Below are positions 46,840 to 56,374 of a stretch of 64,000 nucleotides of DNA, piece by piece. The notes below the pieces were generated by a model that did no database searches, was not told the DNA's origin, and saw only the letters and a program-made list of their open reading frames with translations. Position 1 is the stretch's first letter; every line of letters begins with the position of its first letter. This DNA comes from Acinetobacter sichuanensis (lineage in GTDB: Bacteria; Pseudomonadota; Gammaproteobacteria; Pseudomonadales; Moraxellaceae): the NCBI RefSeq assembly GCF_003024515.2, contig NZ_PYIX02000002.1:186001-250000 (forward strand), given 5' to 3'. A program made the translations under genes and the position numbers.

Positions 46840-47790
46840 CTAATTAGTAGGCTTATCCGCTTTCTGCGCTCTTAACTGCGCCACCAAACTCTGCATATCC
46901 TCAGGCAATGGTGCTTCAATCGGCTCATAGCCCGGAATTTCCAAACGCATCGCATGCAAACACAAACGACGTGGATTTGGACCACGATATTCAGTTTCAT
47001 GCCCGTATTTATCATCACCCACCAAAGGATGCCCGATACTTAAACCATGTACACGAATCTGATGGGTACGCCCTGAAAGCGGTGAAGCATAAACCAAAGT
47101 CGCATGCATAAAGCGTTCCGCTACCTTCCATTGTGTCTTAGATTCTTTACCATCTTTTGACACACGAACACGACGCTCACCATTGGCAAGTTCATAACGC
47201 AATAAAGGTTGATCAATCAACTGATCATCCAGACTGACCTGACCTTTGGCAATGGCTGCATAAGTTTTACGAATTTTATGCTCACGCAATAAATCTTGCA
47301 GTGTTTTCAATGTGCTACGCTTTTTACTGATCATGACCAAGCCAGAAGTATCACGGTCGATCCGATGAATCAGCTCCAGATATTTTTTACCAGTCGCGGC
47401 ACGCAAGCCTTCAATCAATCCATATGCAACGCCACTGCCGCCATGCACAGCAATACCTGAAGGCTTGTTTACAACCATTAAGCCTTCATCTTCATAAACC
47501 ACACGACTTAGTAAACTTTGTGCGACTTTATCTGAAACAGGTACAGCAGATTCATCTTTTTGTTCAAAACGAATCGGAGCAACACGAATTTGGTCACCAA
47601 TCGCCAGCTTAGTTTCAGCTTTTACGCGCTTTTTATTGACACGCACCTGACCTTCACGAATCAGTCGGTAAATACGGCTTTTAGGCACGCCTTTTAAACG
47701 ACTGAATAGAAAATTATCAATACGTTGACCTTCTTGATGTTCGTCGACTTCAAACCAGGTGACACTTTGCCAGTCTTGTGTAGAATTCAT
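46840..47790 (-). CDS. rluC: 23S rRNA pseudouridine synthase RluC
   Basis: A 316-residue RluA-type synthase that modifies U955, U2504 and U2580 of 23S rRNA. An S4 RNA-binding domain (about residues 20-75, IDNFLFSRLKGVPKSRIYRLIREGQVRVN) is followed by the catalytic domain with HRIDRDTSGLVMI, Asp145 being the nucleophile, and RTHQIRVHGLSIGHPLVGDDKYG. RluA-family catalytic motifs usually read HRLD, so HRID is a small variation. ATG 47790 is used because the ~30-residue upstream extension from 47880 is hydrophobic and atypical. It is divergent from rne, an order common in gammaproteobacteria. Confidence 0.92.
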   Translation of the reverse strand: MNSTQDWQSVTWFEVDEHQEGQRIDNFLFSRLKGVPKSRIYRLIREGQVRVNKKRVKAETKLAIGDQIRVAPIRFEQKDESAVPVSDKVAQSLLSRVVYEDEGLMVVNKPSGIAVHGGSGVAYGLIEGLRAATGKKYLELIHRIDRDTSGLVMISKKRSTLKTLQDLLREHKIRKTYAAIAKGQVSLDDQLIDQPLLRYELANGERRVRVSKDGKESKTQWKVAERFMHATLVYASPLSGRTHQIRVHGLSIGHPLVGDDKYGHETEYRGPNPRRLCLHAMRLEIPGYEPIEAPLPEDMQSLVAQLRAQKADKPTN

Positions 47791-48557
47791 ACAGTTACGA
47801 TGACCCAATAAAAACGAAATTTTGATTAAAAACTGATCACTTAGACTATACTTTTCATACAAAATAAATGCATAGCCCATAGGCAGATGATGTAAGGTTT
47901 GCTATAGTCAGCGCACGGATACCACCGTAAGTGAAATTTATTGTGACATTTTCAAGACTTTTGAGAATTAAACACATACAAAATTCACCATAAACTCGGA
48001 AAGGTCCCAAAAGAATATGCCGACGCCGAAGGCTTTATTATATCGGCAAAAAGACAAACTGTTGCGTTTAATTGTATTTAAAGTACAGAAATCAGTTTGT
48101 TTAAAAATATATGTCGCCAACCCAGACGTTGGTTTTTAAACATAAACTGATACACGCCAGACAAGTCGCTTTAGAGTGTTATTCAGGACATAAGTGTTTG
48201 AGGCATTGGAACTGCATATTTTGTAAAGATACGACGATAATTCCGTATCAAGACGCGCTCACAAAAAACTGAGCTGCTCTTCGAGCAATATGTCAGTGAA
48301 AGACGAATCAAATCAGTCATCCAATGCACCACTTTCAGTACCAGTGAAAACCTCAGAACTTTAATTGTGCAAAGATTAAAGAAGTATTGCAGCATCAATA
48401 CAGGCATCAAATCCAAACTTGTTCAAGACAAGCTGGTAAATCACTCAAGTTATTAGAAATGATTTTCAATAATTTGAGCATTGATCCAATATTAAGATGT
48501 TCGCTTCACTTATAGATAGCGAGTTGTTGGTGTGGATCACTATTAGGTGTTACACCC
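47791..48557 (+). other. Long rne 5' leader / divergent rluC-rne region
   Basis: Nearly 770 bases separate rluC and rne starts. A stem TGCTC-TTC-GAGCA (48275-48287) and TGCCGA...TCGGCA (48019-48048) are visible, and GGTG-TTA-CACC (48546-48556) lies on the ribosome site. RNase E of E. coli is autoregulated through a structured long 5' untranslated region, so the same may hold here. No reading frame in this stretch looks like a gene. Confidence 0.5.
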
Positions 48558-51500
48558 ATGAAACGTATGTTGATCAATGCAACACATGCCGAAGAAGTTC
48601 GCGTTGCACTTATCACTGGTCACCGTCTTTACGATTTCGATCTTGAAAATCGCACGCGTGAACAAAAGAAAGCCAATATCTATAAAGGTCATGTGACTCG
48701 CGTAGAGCCTTCTCTAGAAGCTGTATTTGTAGAGTATGGTGCAGGTCGTCAAGGTTTCTTGTCGATGCGCGAAATTGCCAATTCCTACTATAAAGCCGAT
48801 CCTCGTCAAACTTCAAATATTCGTGAACTCATCACTGAAGGCACTGAACTTTTAGTTCAAGTTGAAAAAGAAGAACGTGGTAATAAAGGCGCTGCCCTTT
48901 CTACTTATATTTCCCTTGCAGGTCGTTATTTAGTTTTAATGCCAAATAACCCGAAAGGTGGCGGTATAAGTCGTCAGATTTCAGGTTCTGTTCGTGAAGA
49001 ACTAAAAGAAATGTTGGCTTCTTTAAATACCCCTCGTGGCATGAGCGTCATTGTTCGTACTGCGGGTATTGGTCGTACTCAAGAAGAATTACAACTTGAC
49101 TTACAACATTTATTAGACCTTTGGTCACAAATTCAAAGCACAGCAAGTTCTGGTCCATCGCCAATGTTGGTTCACCAAGAAGCTGGCGTTGTGACTCGTG
49201 CCATCCGTGATTATCTACGTGATGATGTTGCAGAAATTTTAATTGATTCTGAGCAAGCTTATAACGAAGCCTATAACTTTGTGAAAGCAGTGATGCCGAA
49301 CCAATTAGACAAACTCAAAACTTATACCTTAAATGAACCATTATTTGCTCATTTCGGGATTGAAAGCCAAATTCAAACGGCTTATGAGCGTGAAGTTAAA
49401 CTGCCTTCAGGTGGTTCGATCGTTATTGACCAAACTGAAGCATTGGTGTCTATCGACATTAACTCAGCAAAATCAACACGTGGTCATGACGTTGAAGAAA
49501 CTGCATTAAGCACAAACTTAGAAGCTGCTGAAGAAATTTCTCGTCAACTCCGTTTACGTGATATCGGTGGTTTGGTTGTCATCGATTTTATCGACATGAC
49601 CAAAGAACGTAACCAACGTATGGTTGAAGCGAAACTTCGTGAAGCAACACAAAGTGACCGTGCTCGTATCCAATTCGGTCAATTATCACGTTTTGGCTTG
49701 ATGGAAATGAGCCGTCAACGCTTACGCCCTTCTCTTGAAGAAGCAACGGGTTATGTTTGCCCACGTTGTCATGGCACAGGCATGGTACGTGACTTACGTT
49801 CACTTTCACTTTCAATTATGCGTAAAGTTGAAGAAATTGCTCTTCGTGAACGTCATGGTGAAGTACAAGTCGAAGTTCCTGTCGAAATTGCAGCATTCTT
49901 ATTGAATGAAAAGCGTCACAGTCTTGTTTACTTAGAACAAACCTCAAATGTACGTGTGACTGTATTGCCACATCCACATTTAGAAACGCCACATTACGAA
50001 ATTTCATACAACCCTGAAGGTTTCGCACCAACAAGCTATGAGCGGACTGAAGCAACACGTTCTAGTGAAAAAGAATTGGGTTATGAATCTTCTGAATGGC
50101 ATTTAGAAGAAGAACATGCAGCTGCTCAACATACAACTGCGCCAACTCCAAACAATAACAACAAAGTATCTAACAACCATAAAAAGCAAAATACTGCGCC
50201 AGTGGTACAAGCAACTCAACAACCACAAGTTGCTAAAACACCGACTGCAACGACAAGCCCATGTGCATGGTTAGAAAACTTGTTTGTCCAAAAACAAGCA
50301 AGCACGATTGACCAATCCCGCACAGCAAATAATGCTGCGGCTGCGATTGAACAAATGGTGAATGGTGGTGCTGTTAGTCGTGGTCAGTTTGGTCATGTCA
50401 ATACAACAGCAGTTGCTGCACCTCAACAACCTGCACTTGTTGAAACCAATGCTTATTTAGGTCACGCTCCTGCTGCAAAAAATGAGCAACGTGATTACGC
50501 TGAAAAAGTGATTGAGAAAGAAGAAAAATCTCAACGTAATAACAAAAAGCGTAACAACAACAATAAGCACAAAGACACACGTGAACAATCACATGATCAA
50601 CATCATCAAGTGATTGAAGAAGTTGTCCAAGCTCCACGTCAAGAACAGCGTGAACCTCGTCAAGAACAGCAACGTGAGCCTCGTCAAGAGCAACAACGTC
50701 GTCAGCAAAAACCACAACGTGTTCAACATGAACAATCTGCTGATACACATGACAGCGTTCCTCGTCGTGACCGTAACAACCAGCAACGTCCAAATCGCCC
50801 AAATCGTCATCGCGATGCGAGTGTATTTAATGATGAGCAAAATTCAGCACCTCCTGTTTCTGCACCAAGAGAAAACAAAGCTGTTGAAAAAGCACCAAGC
50901 ATCAAAGTTGATCTTGTTGAAGCACCACGTAATGAAACAATGACGACTGCTTTAGTGGTGAATGTTGACCAAGCGCAAAGTGAAATTATTGCTTTAGCAC
51001 CTCAGCAACATGTAGCTGCGAAAAAAGAAGCTGTTGCTCCAGTTGCAAAAGTTGCAGCAAATAAAGCTGCAACAACAACTGAAACACCACAAGCAACTGT
51101 TAAAGTTGAACCTGTTGTCGTTGAAGAGCAACCTGTTGCACAAGCAACTCAACCCGTAAAACGTGCAAGCAATGACCCACGTCAACGTCGCCGTCAACAA
51201 CGTGAGACTGCTACAACCACGCCTGTAGTTGAAGTTCCTAAACTAGCACCTTCACAAATCCCAACGTTAAGCCAATATACGATTGGTAGTTTGATTCGCC
51301 ATGTATATGGTGAAGACTGTGCTGTGTTGATTGAACAATTTGGTTTAATTCCAACATTCAATCGTGCATTACAAAAATTCTCTGACGAGTATGCAGCAAC
51401 TTTAAAAGTTGAAAAAACTGTAGCGCCTGTTGAGAAAAAAGCAGTCACACGTGATGTTGCGATTACTAAAGCAGAACCTGAAGCAGAACCTGCACCAGTA

Positions 51501-52112
51501 CTTGATTTAGTACCGCCAAAACCTGTTTCAGACAACCGTGTTGCAAATGACCCACGTGAACGTCGTCGTTTAGCAAAACTTGCCGCTGAACAAGCAAAGC
51601 AAGCACATGTTGAACAGAAACAAGTTGCTGAACCTGCTGTTACAGAGGTCGTTGCTGAAGCTGTTGAGCAAGCTGAAAAATCTGTTGAAAAATCACAGGA
51701 AATTGCACCAAGTGCAGTGGCAAATGCAGAAGTAACAGCACAAAGTGAAATTGCTCTACAAACAGAAAATGTTTCTGTTGCTGAGTTAACTACAGCTGTT
51801 GAGCCTGTTGCTCAAAAAGAAGACCAACCTGAAGCAAAAACCATTGCCGAAGTTGAAGTAGCTATGACTGAGCAAGCACCTGCTGAAGAAAAAGCTGTGG
51901 TTGAAACTGCAAAACCAACCAAAGCACAAAGCAAAGCCAAAGCTCAGCCAAATGCTGCAACTGAGGCGCAAAGTGCAGAAGCTGTAAGCAAAAGCACTAA
52001 AAAGGCTGAAGTAACCGAAGACTCTGAGAAAGTAGATGGTGAAAAACCTGCACGTCCTCGTCGTCCTCGTGGTCGTCCACCAAAGAAAACGACACCACCT
52101 GCAGCAGAATGA
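48558..52112 (+). CDS. rne: Ribonuclease E
   Basis: An 1184-residue endoribonuclease, the core of the RNA degradosome. The catalytic half holds the S1 domain (about residues 35-125), the 5'-sensor and the DNase I-like active site with [30 protein letters not shown] and [10 protein letters not shown], and the Zn-link CPRCHGTG with Cys401 and Cys404. From about residue 510 the chain is disordered and low in complexity: Gln/Arg repeats of EPRQEQQR, then Pro/Ala/Val/Glu-rich stretches with [12 protein letters not shown] and [15 protein letters not shown], ending in [12 protein letters not shown]. This tail is where partner and RNA-binding sites reside. The start at MKRML has AGGTG upstream. Confidence 0.96.
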   Translation: MKRMLINATHAEEVRVALITGHRLYDFDLENRTREQKKANIYKGHVTRVEPSLEAVFVEYGAGRQGFLSMREIANSYYKADPRQTSNIRELITEGTELLVQVEKEERGNKGAALSTYISLAGRYLVLMPNNPKGGGISRQISGSVREELKEMLASLNTPRGMSVIVRTAGIGRTQEELQLDLQHLLDLWSQIQSTASSGPSPMLVHQEAGVVTRAIRDYLRDDVAEILIDSEQAYNEAYNFVKAVMPNQLDKLKTYTLNEPLFAHFGIESQIQTAYEREVKLPSGGSIVIDQTEALVSIDINSAKSTRGHDVEETALSTNLEAAEEISRQLRLRDIGGLVVIDFIDMTKERNQRMVEAKLREATQSDRARIQFGQLSRFGLMEMSRQRLRPSLEEATGYVCPRCHGTGMVRDLRSLSLSIMRKVEEIALRERHGEVQVEVPVEIAAFLLNEKRHSLVYLEQTSNVRVTVLPHPHLETPHYEISYNPEGFAPTSYERTEATRSSEKELGYESSEWHLEEEHAAAQHTTAPTPNNNNKVSNNHKKQNTAPVVQATQQPQVAKTPTATTSPCAWLENLFVQKQASTIDQSRTANNAAAAIEQMVNGGAVSRGQFGHVNTTAVAAPQQPALVETNAYLGHAPAAKNEQRDYAEKVIEKEEKSQRNNKKRNNNNKHKDTREQSHDQHHQVIEEVVQAPRQEQREPRQEQQREPRQEQQRRQQKPQRVQHEQSADTHDSVPRRDRNNQQRPNRPNRHRDASVFNDEQNSAPPVSAPRENKAVEKAPSIKVDLVEAPRNETMTTALVVNVDQAQSEIIALAPQQHVAAKKEAVAPVAKVAANKAATTTETPQATVKVEPVVVEEQPVAQATQPVKRASNDPRQRRRQQRETATTTPVVEVPKLAPSQIPTLSQYTIGSLIRHVYGEDCAVLIEQFGLIPTFNRALQKFSDEYAATLKVEKTVAPVEKKAVTRDVAITKAEPEAEPAPVLDLVPPKPVSDNRVANDPRERRRLAKLAAEQAKQAHVEQKQVAEPAVTEVVAEAVEQAEKSVEKSQEIAPSAVANAEVTAQSEIALQTENVSVAELTTAVEPVAQKEDQPEAKTIAEVEVAMTEQAPAEEKAVVETAKPTKAQSKAKAQPNAATEAQSAEAVSKSTKKAEVTEDSEKVDGEKPARPRRPRGRPPKKTTPPAAE

Positions 52113-52139
52113 TTTGCTGAATTGCGGGTGATTTAAGAG

Positions 52140-52171
52140 AACCTAGCCATTTCGATGGCTAGGTTTTTTTG
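52140..52171 (+). terminator. Terminator after rne
   Basis: ACCTAGCCAT (52141-52150), TTCG loop, ATGGCTAGGT (52155-52164), then a T run. A perfect 10-bp UUCG-capped stem about 30 bases past the stop. Confidence 0.92.
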
Positions 52172-52320
52172 TTATTTTTAATGGTATTTTTATAAGTTTT
52201 GTCAAATTAGGTTGATTGCACTAGAGCACTACCGTTAAAAGGACAACTGTAAAATCACTGTAAAGTAAACTCGCAGACAAAATAGACCATATTGGATTAC
52301 GAAAAATAAATAGGATGCTT

Positions 52321-54162
52321 ATGAGCTCAAATACACAGAACGATCTTATCGGGATTGCTGATGTCGCAGCGCGACTCCCTCAATTTATCAATAAAGTCCC
52401 TAATTTACTCACTGGCCTAAAACAAGCCTATTTACGCACACCCAATACACCTTCTGGTTTAGGTTTAGCATTTGAACGCGCCGTAAAACGCAATCCTTAT
52501 GGTGATGCTTTACTTTTTGAAGACCAACGTTTCAGCTATAAAGAACTCAACAATTGGGCAAATCAAATTGCACACTATTATCTTTCATTAGGTGCATCCA
52601 AAGGTGATGTCATCACGGTAATGATTGAAAATCGCCCTGAGCTGATTGCTACTGTGATTGCACTAGCAAAAATTGGGGTAACTTCTGCTCTTGTGAATAC
52701 TTCTCAAGTTGGAAAAGTTTTAACTCATAGCATCAACCTCGTTAATCCAATCGCGATTATTGTAGGGGAAGAATGTCGTGCCGCAGTTGATGAAATTCGC
52801 CAAGATTTAAATATTGCAGCAGATCGCTTTCATTGGTTTGCAGATCAAGAAACGTTAAAAGATATCGGTCAAGCACCTGAAGGCTATACCAACATTGCCC
52901 AAGTCATTGATGATTTTCCAAAATTTAATGTACCAACGACCCACAAAGTCACAGGTAAAGATGGTTTATTTTACATCTACACATCAGGTACTACAGGTTT
53001 ACCTAAAGCCGTTATTTTTACGAATAGCCGTTGGATGCTGGCTTTTGGTACTTATGGTCATGTGCTCAATCTAAACGAAGATGATGTAATGTACTGCACA
53101 CTCCCTCTCTACCATGCAACAGGAATGGTTGTGTGCTGGTGTGGTGTACTCGCTGGTGCAGCAACATTGGCGATTCGCCGTAAATATTCAACATCAGCAT
53201 TTTGGACAGATGTTAAAAAGTTTAATGCTTCTGCTATTGGCTATGTCGGAGAACTTTGTCGCTATTTAATGGATGCGCCTGAATCAGCAGCAGATCGTGA
53301 CCATCGTGTAACAAAGATGATTGGTAATGGTATGCGTCCAAATATTTGGAGCAAATTTAAACAACGTTTTGGCATTAAAGAAATTTTAGAGTTGTATGCT
53401 TCAAGTGAAGGTAATGTCGGCTTCAGTAATATCTTTAATTTTGATAATACAGTCGGTTTTTCACCTATTCCTTACGCAATCATCCAATTTGACAAAGAAA
53501 AAAATGAAGCTGTACGTGATAAAAAAGGATATTGCATTAAAGTCAACAAAGGTGAAGTTGGCTTATTATTAGGCAAAATCACCAAACGCTCACCTTTTGA
53601 TGGCTATACCGATCCTGAAAAAAATAAATCTGTGATTATGAAAGATGTCTTCCAAAAAGGAGATTCTTATTTTATTACAGGTGATTTAGTCCGTGATATT
53701 GGCTTCCGTCATGCTCAATTTGTTGACCGTCTAGGCGATACATTCCGCTGGAAAGGCGAAAATGTTTCTACAACTGAAGTTGAAAATATTGTTAGCGAAT
53801 ATAGCAAAATTACTGAAGCTGTTGTTTATGGTGTCGAAATTCCAAATACGAATGGTCGCGCAGGAATGGCAGCGATTACGTTAAGTGAAAATGAAACGCT
53901 GAATGAACAAGATCTAACCAACATGGTTACGGAGTTTAAAAAAGGACTTCCTGCTTATGCTATTCCTGTATTTTTACGTATACAAGAAGCAGTAGAAACG
54001 ACTGGAACCTTTAAGTATCAAAAAAATAAGCTCAAAGAACAAGCTTATGATCCAAAGAAAACCTCTGATCGCTTATATGTTTTTTTACCGAGCACCAACT
54101 GTTATTGTGAAATGACAGATGAAATTTACAAAAATATTGAGGACTATAAATATCGTTTTTAA
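52321..54162 (+). CDS. Long-chain acyl-CoA synthetase (FATP/FadD6-like)
   Basis: A 613-residue AMP-forming acyl-CoA synthetase. The P-loop is FYIYTSGTTGLPKAVIFTN, the L motif VDRLGDTFRWKGENVSTTEVE carries the adenylate-contacting Arg and Lys, and the C-terminal FKYQKNKLKEQAYDP fits the FATP/SLC27 branch (very-long-chain fatty-acid or bile-acid-type CoA ligases). ATG 52321 is chosen because AGGA lies about seven bases upstream; a second ATG two codons earlier is embedded in that site. It is a single gene between rne and the tRNA-Lys array. Confidence 0.88.
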   Translation: MSSNTQNDLIGIADVAARLPQFINKVPNLLTGLKQAYLRTPNTPSGLGLAFERAVKRNPYGDALLFEDQRFSYKELNNWANQIAHYYLSLGASKGDVITVMIENRPELIATVIALAKIGVTSALVNTSQVGKVLTHSINLVNPIAIIVGEECRAAVDEIRQDLNIAADRFHWFADQETLKDIGQAPEGYTNIAQVIDDFPKFNVPTTHKVTGKDGLFYIYTSGTTGLPKAVIFTNSRWMLAFGTYGHVLNLNEDDVMYCTLPLYHATGMVVCWCGVLAGAATLAIRRKYSTSAFWTDVKKFNASAIGYVGELCRYLMDAPESAADRDHRVTKMIGNGMRPNIWSKFKQRFGIKEILELYASSEGNVGFSNIFNFDNTVGFSPIPYAIIQFDKEKNEAVRDKKGYCIKVNKGEVGLLLGKITKRSPFDGYTDPEKNKSVIMKDVFQKGDSYFITGDLVRDIGFRHAQFVDRLGDTFRWKGENVSTTEVENIVSEYSKITEAVVYGVEIPNTNGRAGMAAITLSENETLNEQDLTNMVTEFKKGLPAYAIPVFLRIQEAVETTGTFKYQKNKLKEQAYDPKKTSDRLYVFLPSTNCYCEMTDEIYKNIEDYKYRF

Positions 54163-54181
54163 GTCAAAACGAAGCGACAAA

Positions 54182-54222
54182 AACACAATTTTAGAAAATA
54201 ATTGCTAAAATTGTGTTATTTA
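54182..54222 (+). terminator. Terminator after the acyl-CoA synthetase gene
   Basis: AACACAATTTTAG (54182-54194) and CTAAAATTGTGTT (54205-54217) are perfect 13-bp complements followed by ATTT. Confidence 0.75.
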
Positions 54223-54255
54223 TAACCGAACGTTGCAAACTTTATTAATTTTTAC

Positions 54256-54283
54256 TTGCGCTCTATCAATAAATTGCTAAAAT
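54256..54283 (+). promoter_or_regulatory. Probable promoter of the tRNA-Lys array
   Basis: TTGCGC (54256-54261), a 16-base spacer and TAAAAT (54278-54283), then a GC-rich ACGCTCC discriminator typical of stable RNA promoters, about 70 bases upstream of the first tRNA. Confidence 0.5.
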
Positions 54284-54355
54284 ACGCTCCATCAAAACAA
54301 AGTAGTGTTTAATTTTATTTTACACTGCGTATTTAAGGTAAAACTTAGATATAGT

Positions 54356-54431
54356 GGGTCGTTAGCTCAGCTGGTAGAGCAGCGGACTTTTAATCCGTTG
54401 GTCCCGCGTTCGAATCGCGGACGACCCACCA
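54356..54431 (+). tRNA. tRNA-Lys (TTT anticodon), copy 1
   Basis: A 76-base cloverleaf with encoded CCA. Acceptor GGGTCGT pairs with ACGACCC; the anticodon loop CTTTTAA shows UUU; TTCGAATC forms the T arm. Identical in sequence to the next two copies. Confidence 0.97.
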
Positions 54432-54453
54432 CTTATTTTGATCACCTTTAGAT

Positions 54454-54529
54454 GGGTCGTTAGCTCAGCTGGTAGAGCAGCGGACTTTTAATCCGTTGGT
54501 CCCGCGTTCGAATCGCGGACGACCCACCA
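54454..54529 (+). tRNA. tRNA-Lys (TTT anticodon), copy 2
   Basis: The 76-base sequence is identical to copy 1. Twenty-two bases separate it from copy 1, so both are likely processed from one transcript. Confidence 0.97.
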
Positions 54530-54585
54530 TCTCATTGTAAAAGCCAATTTTACAATACCTGCTCAGGATAGCTTATCCTTGCTCA

Positions 54586-54661
54586 GGGTCGTTAGCTCAG
54601 CTGGTAGAGCAGCGGACTTTTAATCCGTTGGTCCCGCGTTCGAATCGCGGACGACCCACCA
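54586..54661 (+). tRNA. tRNA-Lys (TTT anticodon), copy 3
   Basis: Third identical 76-base copy, after a 56-base spacer that includes a GCTCAGGATAGC-type repeat. CCA is encoded. Confidence 0.97.
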
Positions 54662-54939
54662 TTCTTTCTTAGGGCTTCTTTCTTTAATACAGCAGTGTTA
54701 AAACAGAAACGAAACCTACAAACGATCCGACCAAGACCAAACATCTACAACTAGATGCTTCGCCATTCTCGATTTTTTGTTAAATTTACCTGTTAACGAT
54801 ATAAATTTGATATTGTATGTCAAATATTAAATCTGCAAACAGTTAGATGGCATATGTAATCTAGTATTCAAAACTACATACTGCGTCTATCTTGTAAAAA
54901 TTTTAAAACGATATTTTAACGTGTTTTAAAATTTTCTCA

Positions 54940-55015
54940 GGGTTGTTAGCTCAGTTGGTAGAGCAGTAGACTCTTAATCTATTGGTCGTGGGTTCGAGCC
55001 CCACACAACCCACCA
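54940..55015 (+). tRNA. tRNA-Lys (CTT anticodon)
   Basis: A 76-base cloverleaf with acceptor GGGTTGT/ACAACCC, anticodon loop CTCTTAA (CUU) and encoded CCA. It differs from the three upstream copies in acceptor, anticodon stem and T arm, so it is an older paralogue. The 278 bases before it contain no gene that I can support. Confidence 0.95.
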
Positions 55016-55034
55016 TATCTTTTAAATTTAATTT

Positions 55035-55715
55035 TTAATTCTTGGTTTCTAACTTTTTCAATACATACGCTTTAGTTGGAACATAAGTACCATCAATCAA
55101 TTGACCATTTTCAACTTTATTGTTGGCATAGATGCTGTCAAGATCAATAACCAAATTACCCTCTGGGTTAACGTGATAATAAAAGTTTACCCCTTCTTTT
55201 CTTTTAACTTCAATCTGATGTGTTTTAGGATTAAATGTCCATGTATTTTGTTGATAGATGTGGCTTGAGGGTTTTGATCTCGCTTCATGACTCATTTTAC
55301 CCAAATAAACAATGGTACGATGCGATGTGCCATCTGCCAATAAACTAATGACAAACTCTGCTTTCCCTTTATCACATAAAGCAAATTTTTCAGAACAATC
55401 AATAATTAAGTGATAACGCCCCACATAGGCTTGCGATGCCTTTGAAATCATTTTTTTAGAATGAGCAATAGATTCAGGTTCTGTTAAACGTGGCAAAGCG
55501 GTTCTACCTGCAACTTCTGTAAGACGCTTCCCATCTTCGATATCTACCGTATTTTCTTGTGCTGAGTCTGCAACAACCTTCACCGACGCCACATCACCCT
55601 GTGAACTGGTCGTATTTTTTGTTTGTGTTGAAGAATCACAAGCCCCTAACAATAAACAAATAGCCATTCCAACATATTTAAAGGAACCGATTTGAGTATA
55701 TTTAAACGCCATCAT
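55035..55715 (-). CDS. Putative lipoprotein, NlpE-like
   Basis: A 226-residue protein with a lipoprotein leader: an N-terminal tail MAFKYTQIGSFKYVG, then MAICLLLGAC with Cys26. After a Ser/Thr/Asp-rich linker, a beta-rich domain starts with YVGRYHLIIDCSEKFALCDKGKAEFVISLLADGTSHR, which vaguely recalls NlpE and similar copper/stress lipoproteins. It lacks the tight CxxC of NlpE, so the name is only a guess. A pair of adjacent ATGs gives the start; no clear ribosome site is seen. Its 3' end lies 20 bases from the tRNA-Lys(CTT) gene, convergent with it. Confidence 0.6.
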   Translation of the reverse strand: MMAFKYTQIGSFKYVGMAICLLLGACDSSTQTKNTTSSQGDVASVKVVADSAQENTVDIEDGKRLTEVAGRTALPRLTEPESIAHSKKMISKASQAYVGRYHLIIDCSEKFALCDKGKAEFVISLLADGTSHRTIVYLGKMSHEARSKPSSHIYQQNTWTFNPKTHQIEVKRKEGVNFYYHVNPEGNLVIDLDSIYANNKVENGQLIDGTYVPTKAYVLKKLETKN

Positions 55716-56026
55716 ATGAATAAACCAATGTTTATTTTAAATAAACTTACATATTTTAATAGTTAAGCTATGATATTTTATTTTCACTTAAACTATAAAT
55801 TAATCCCCCCTGATTGTTACAAAACTATATAACAATATAATAAATCTAAACATTTAGAGAAATTAATTCACCTTTTGGTGAAAATTAACTTTTTAATTCA
55901 TGATCAATTTTTTATTTACAAAAGTATACAAACCACTTCCCTCACATTCTTTAAATTTTAGAATAAAACCCAATATATAAATTAAAGGTATTTTACTTTT
56001 GATTTAAATTTTAGGAGAAATTATTC
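55716..56026. other. Divergent AT-rich region with pspC leader
   Basis: 311 bases between the NlpE-like gene and the PspC gene. A promoter TTGTTA (55814-55819), 16-base spacer and TATAAT (55836-55841) points toward pspC. The inferred leader of about 180 bases contains the hairpin TTCACC-TTTT-GGTGAA (55867-55882) followed by TTTTT at 55890, which looks like a weak terminator or attenuator. No gene is seen. Confidence 0.5.
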
Positions 56027-56293
56027 ATGACCAAATCTGGTTTATATCGTTCTAGCCGACAAAACATGATTGCGGGTGTGATGGGCGGTATTGCTGAACG
56101 TTTTGGTTGGAATGTAACATTACTTCGCATCATTTTTGTTCTTGTATCATGTATGAGTGCTGCATTTCCTGGAATTCTGGTTTATTTAGTTTTGTGGCTG
56201 TTAATTCCTAAACAAGATTTGCAACTAAATTCACCGCATGCAAATCCGTATCAGCAATCTATTCGTACGGTGCATGAGGAAAAATATAAATAA
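56027..56293 (+). CDS. PspC-domain membrane protein
   Basis: An 88-residue protein with the PspC domain: YRSSRQNMIAGVMGGIAERFGWNVTLLRIIFVLVSCMSAAFPGILVYLVLWLLIPK (region), that is, one amphipathic helix, a turn with GGIAERFG, then one or two transmembrane helices. PspC proteins take part in envelope stress sensing, but many small bacterial PspC-domain proteins stand alone. No pspA, pspB or pspF is near. AGGAG lies nine bases before the ATG. It has its own promoter candidate and terminator. Confidence 0.85.
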   Translation: MTKSGLYRSSRQNMIAGVMGGIAERFGWNVTLLRIIFVLVSCMSAAFPGILVYLVLWLLIPKQDLQLNSPHANPYQQSIRTVHEEKYK

Positions 56294-56320
56294 ACTTATC
56301 GTTATAGATTACTTTTTTAC

Positions 56321-56361
56321 CGCTACGACAGCGTCCCCCTAGACTGTCGTAGCGTTTTTTT
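56321..56361. terminator. Terminator after the PspC gene
   Basis: CGCTACGACAG (56321-56331) and CTGTCGTAGCG (56344-56354) form a perfect 11-bp stem followed by TTTTTTT. It lies between the PspC gene and the convergent HPP-CBS gene. Confidence 0.92.
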
Positions 56362-56374
56362 ATGCGCTAAAATC

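Noticed and set aside
48183..48416. 77-residue minus-strand frame in the rluC-rne gap
   Set aside because: No ribosome site, atypical composition and no family pattern; more likely leader RNA of rne.
50398..50802. 134-residue antisense frame inside rne
   Set aside because: Val/His/Asp-rich translation of the complement of Gln/Arg/Asn repeats; a shadow of the rne tail.
54356..55015. tRNA-Lys array as an integration site for a genomic island
   Set aside because: No integrase, no direct repeat of a tRNA 3' end beyond the full gene copies, and the flanks look like core genome.
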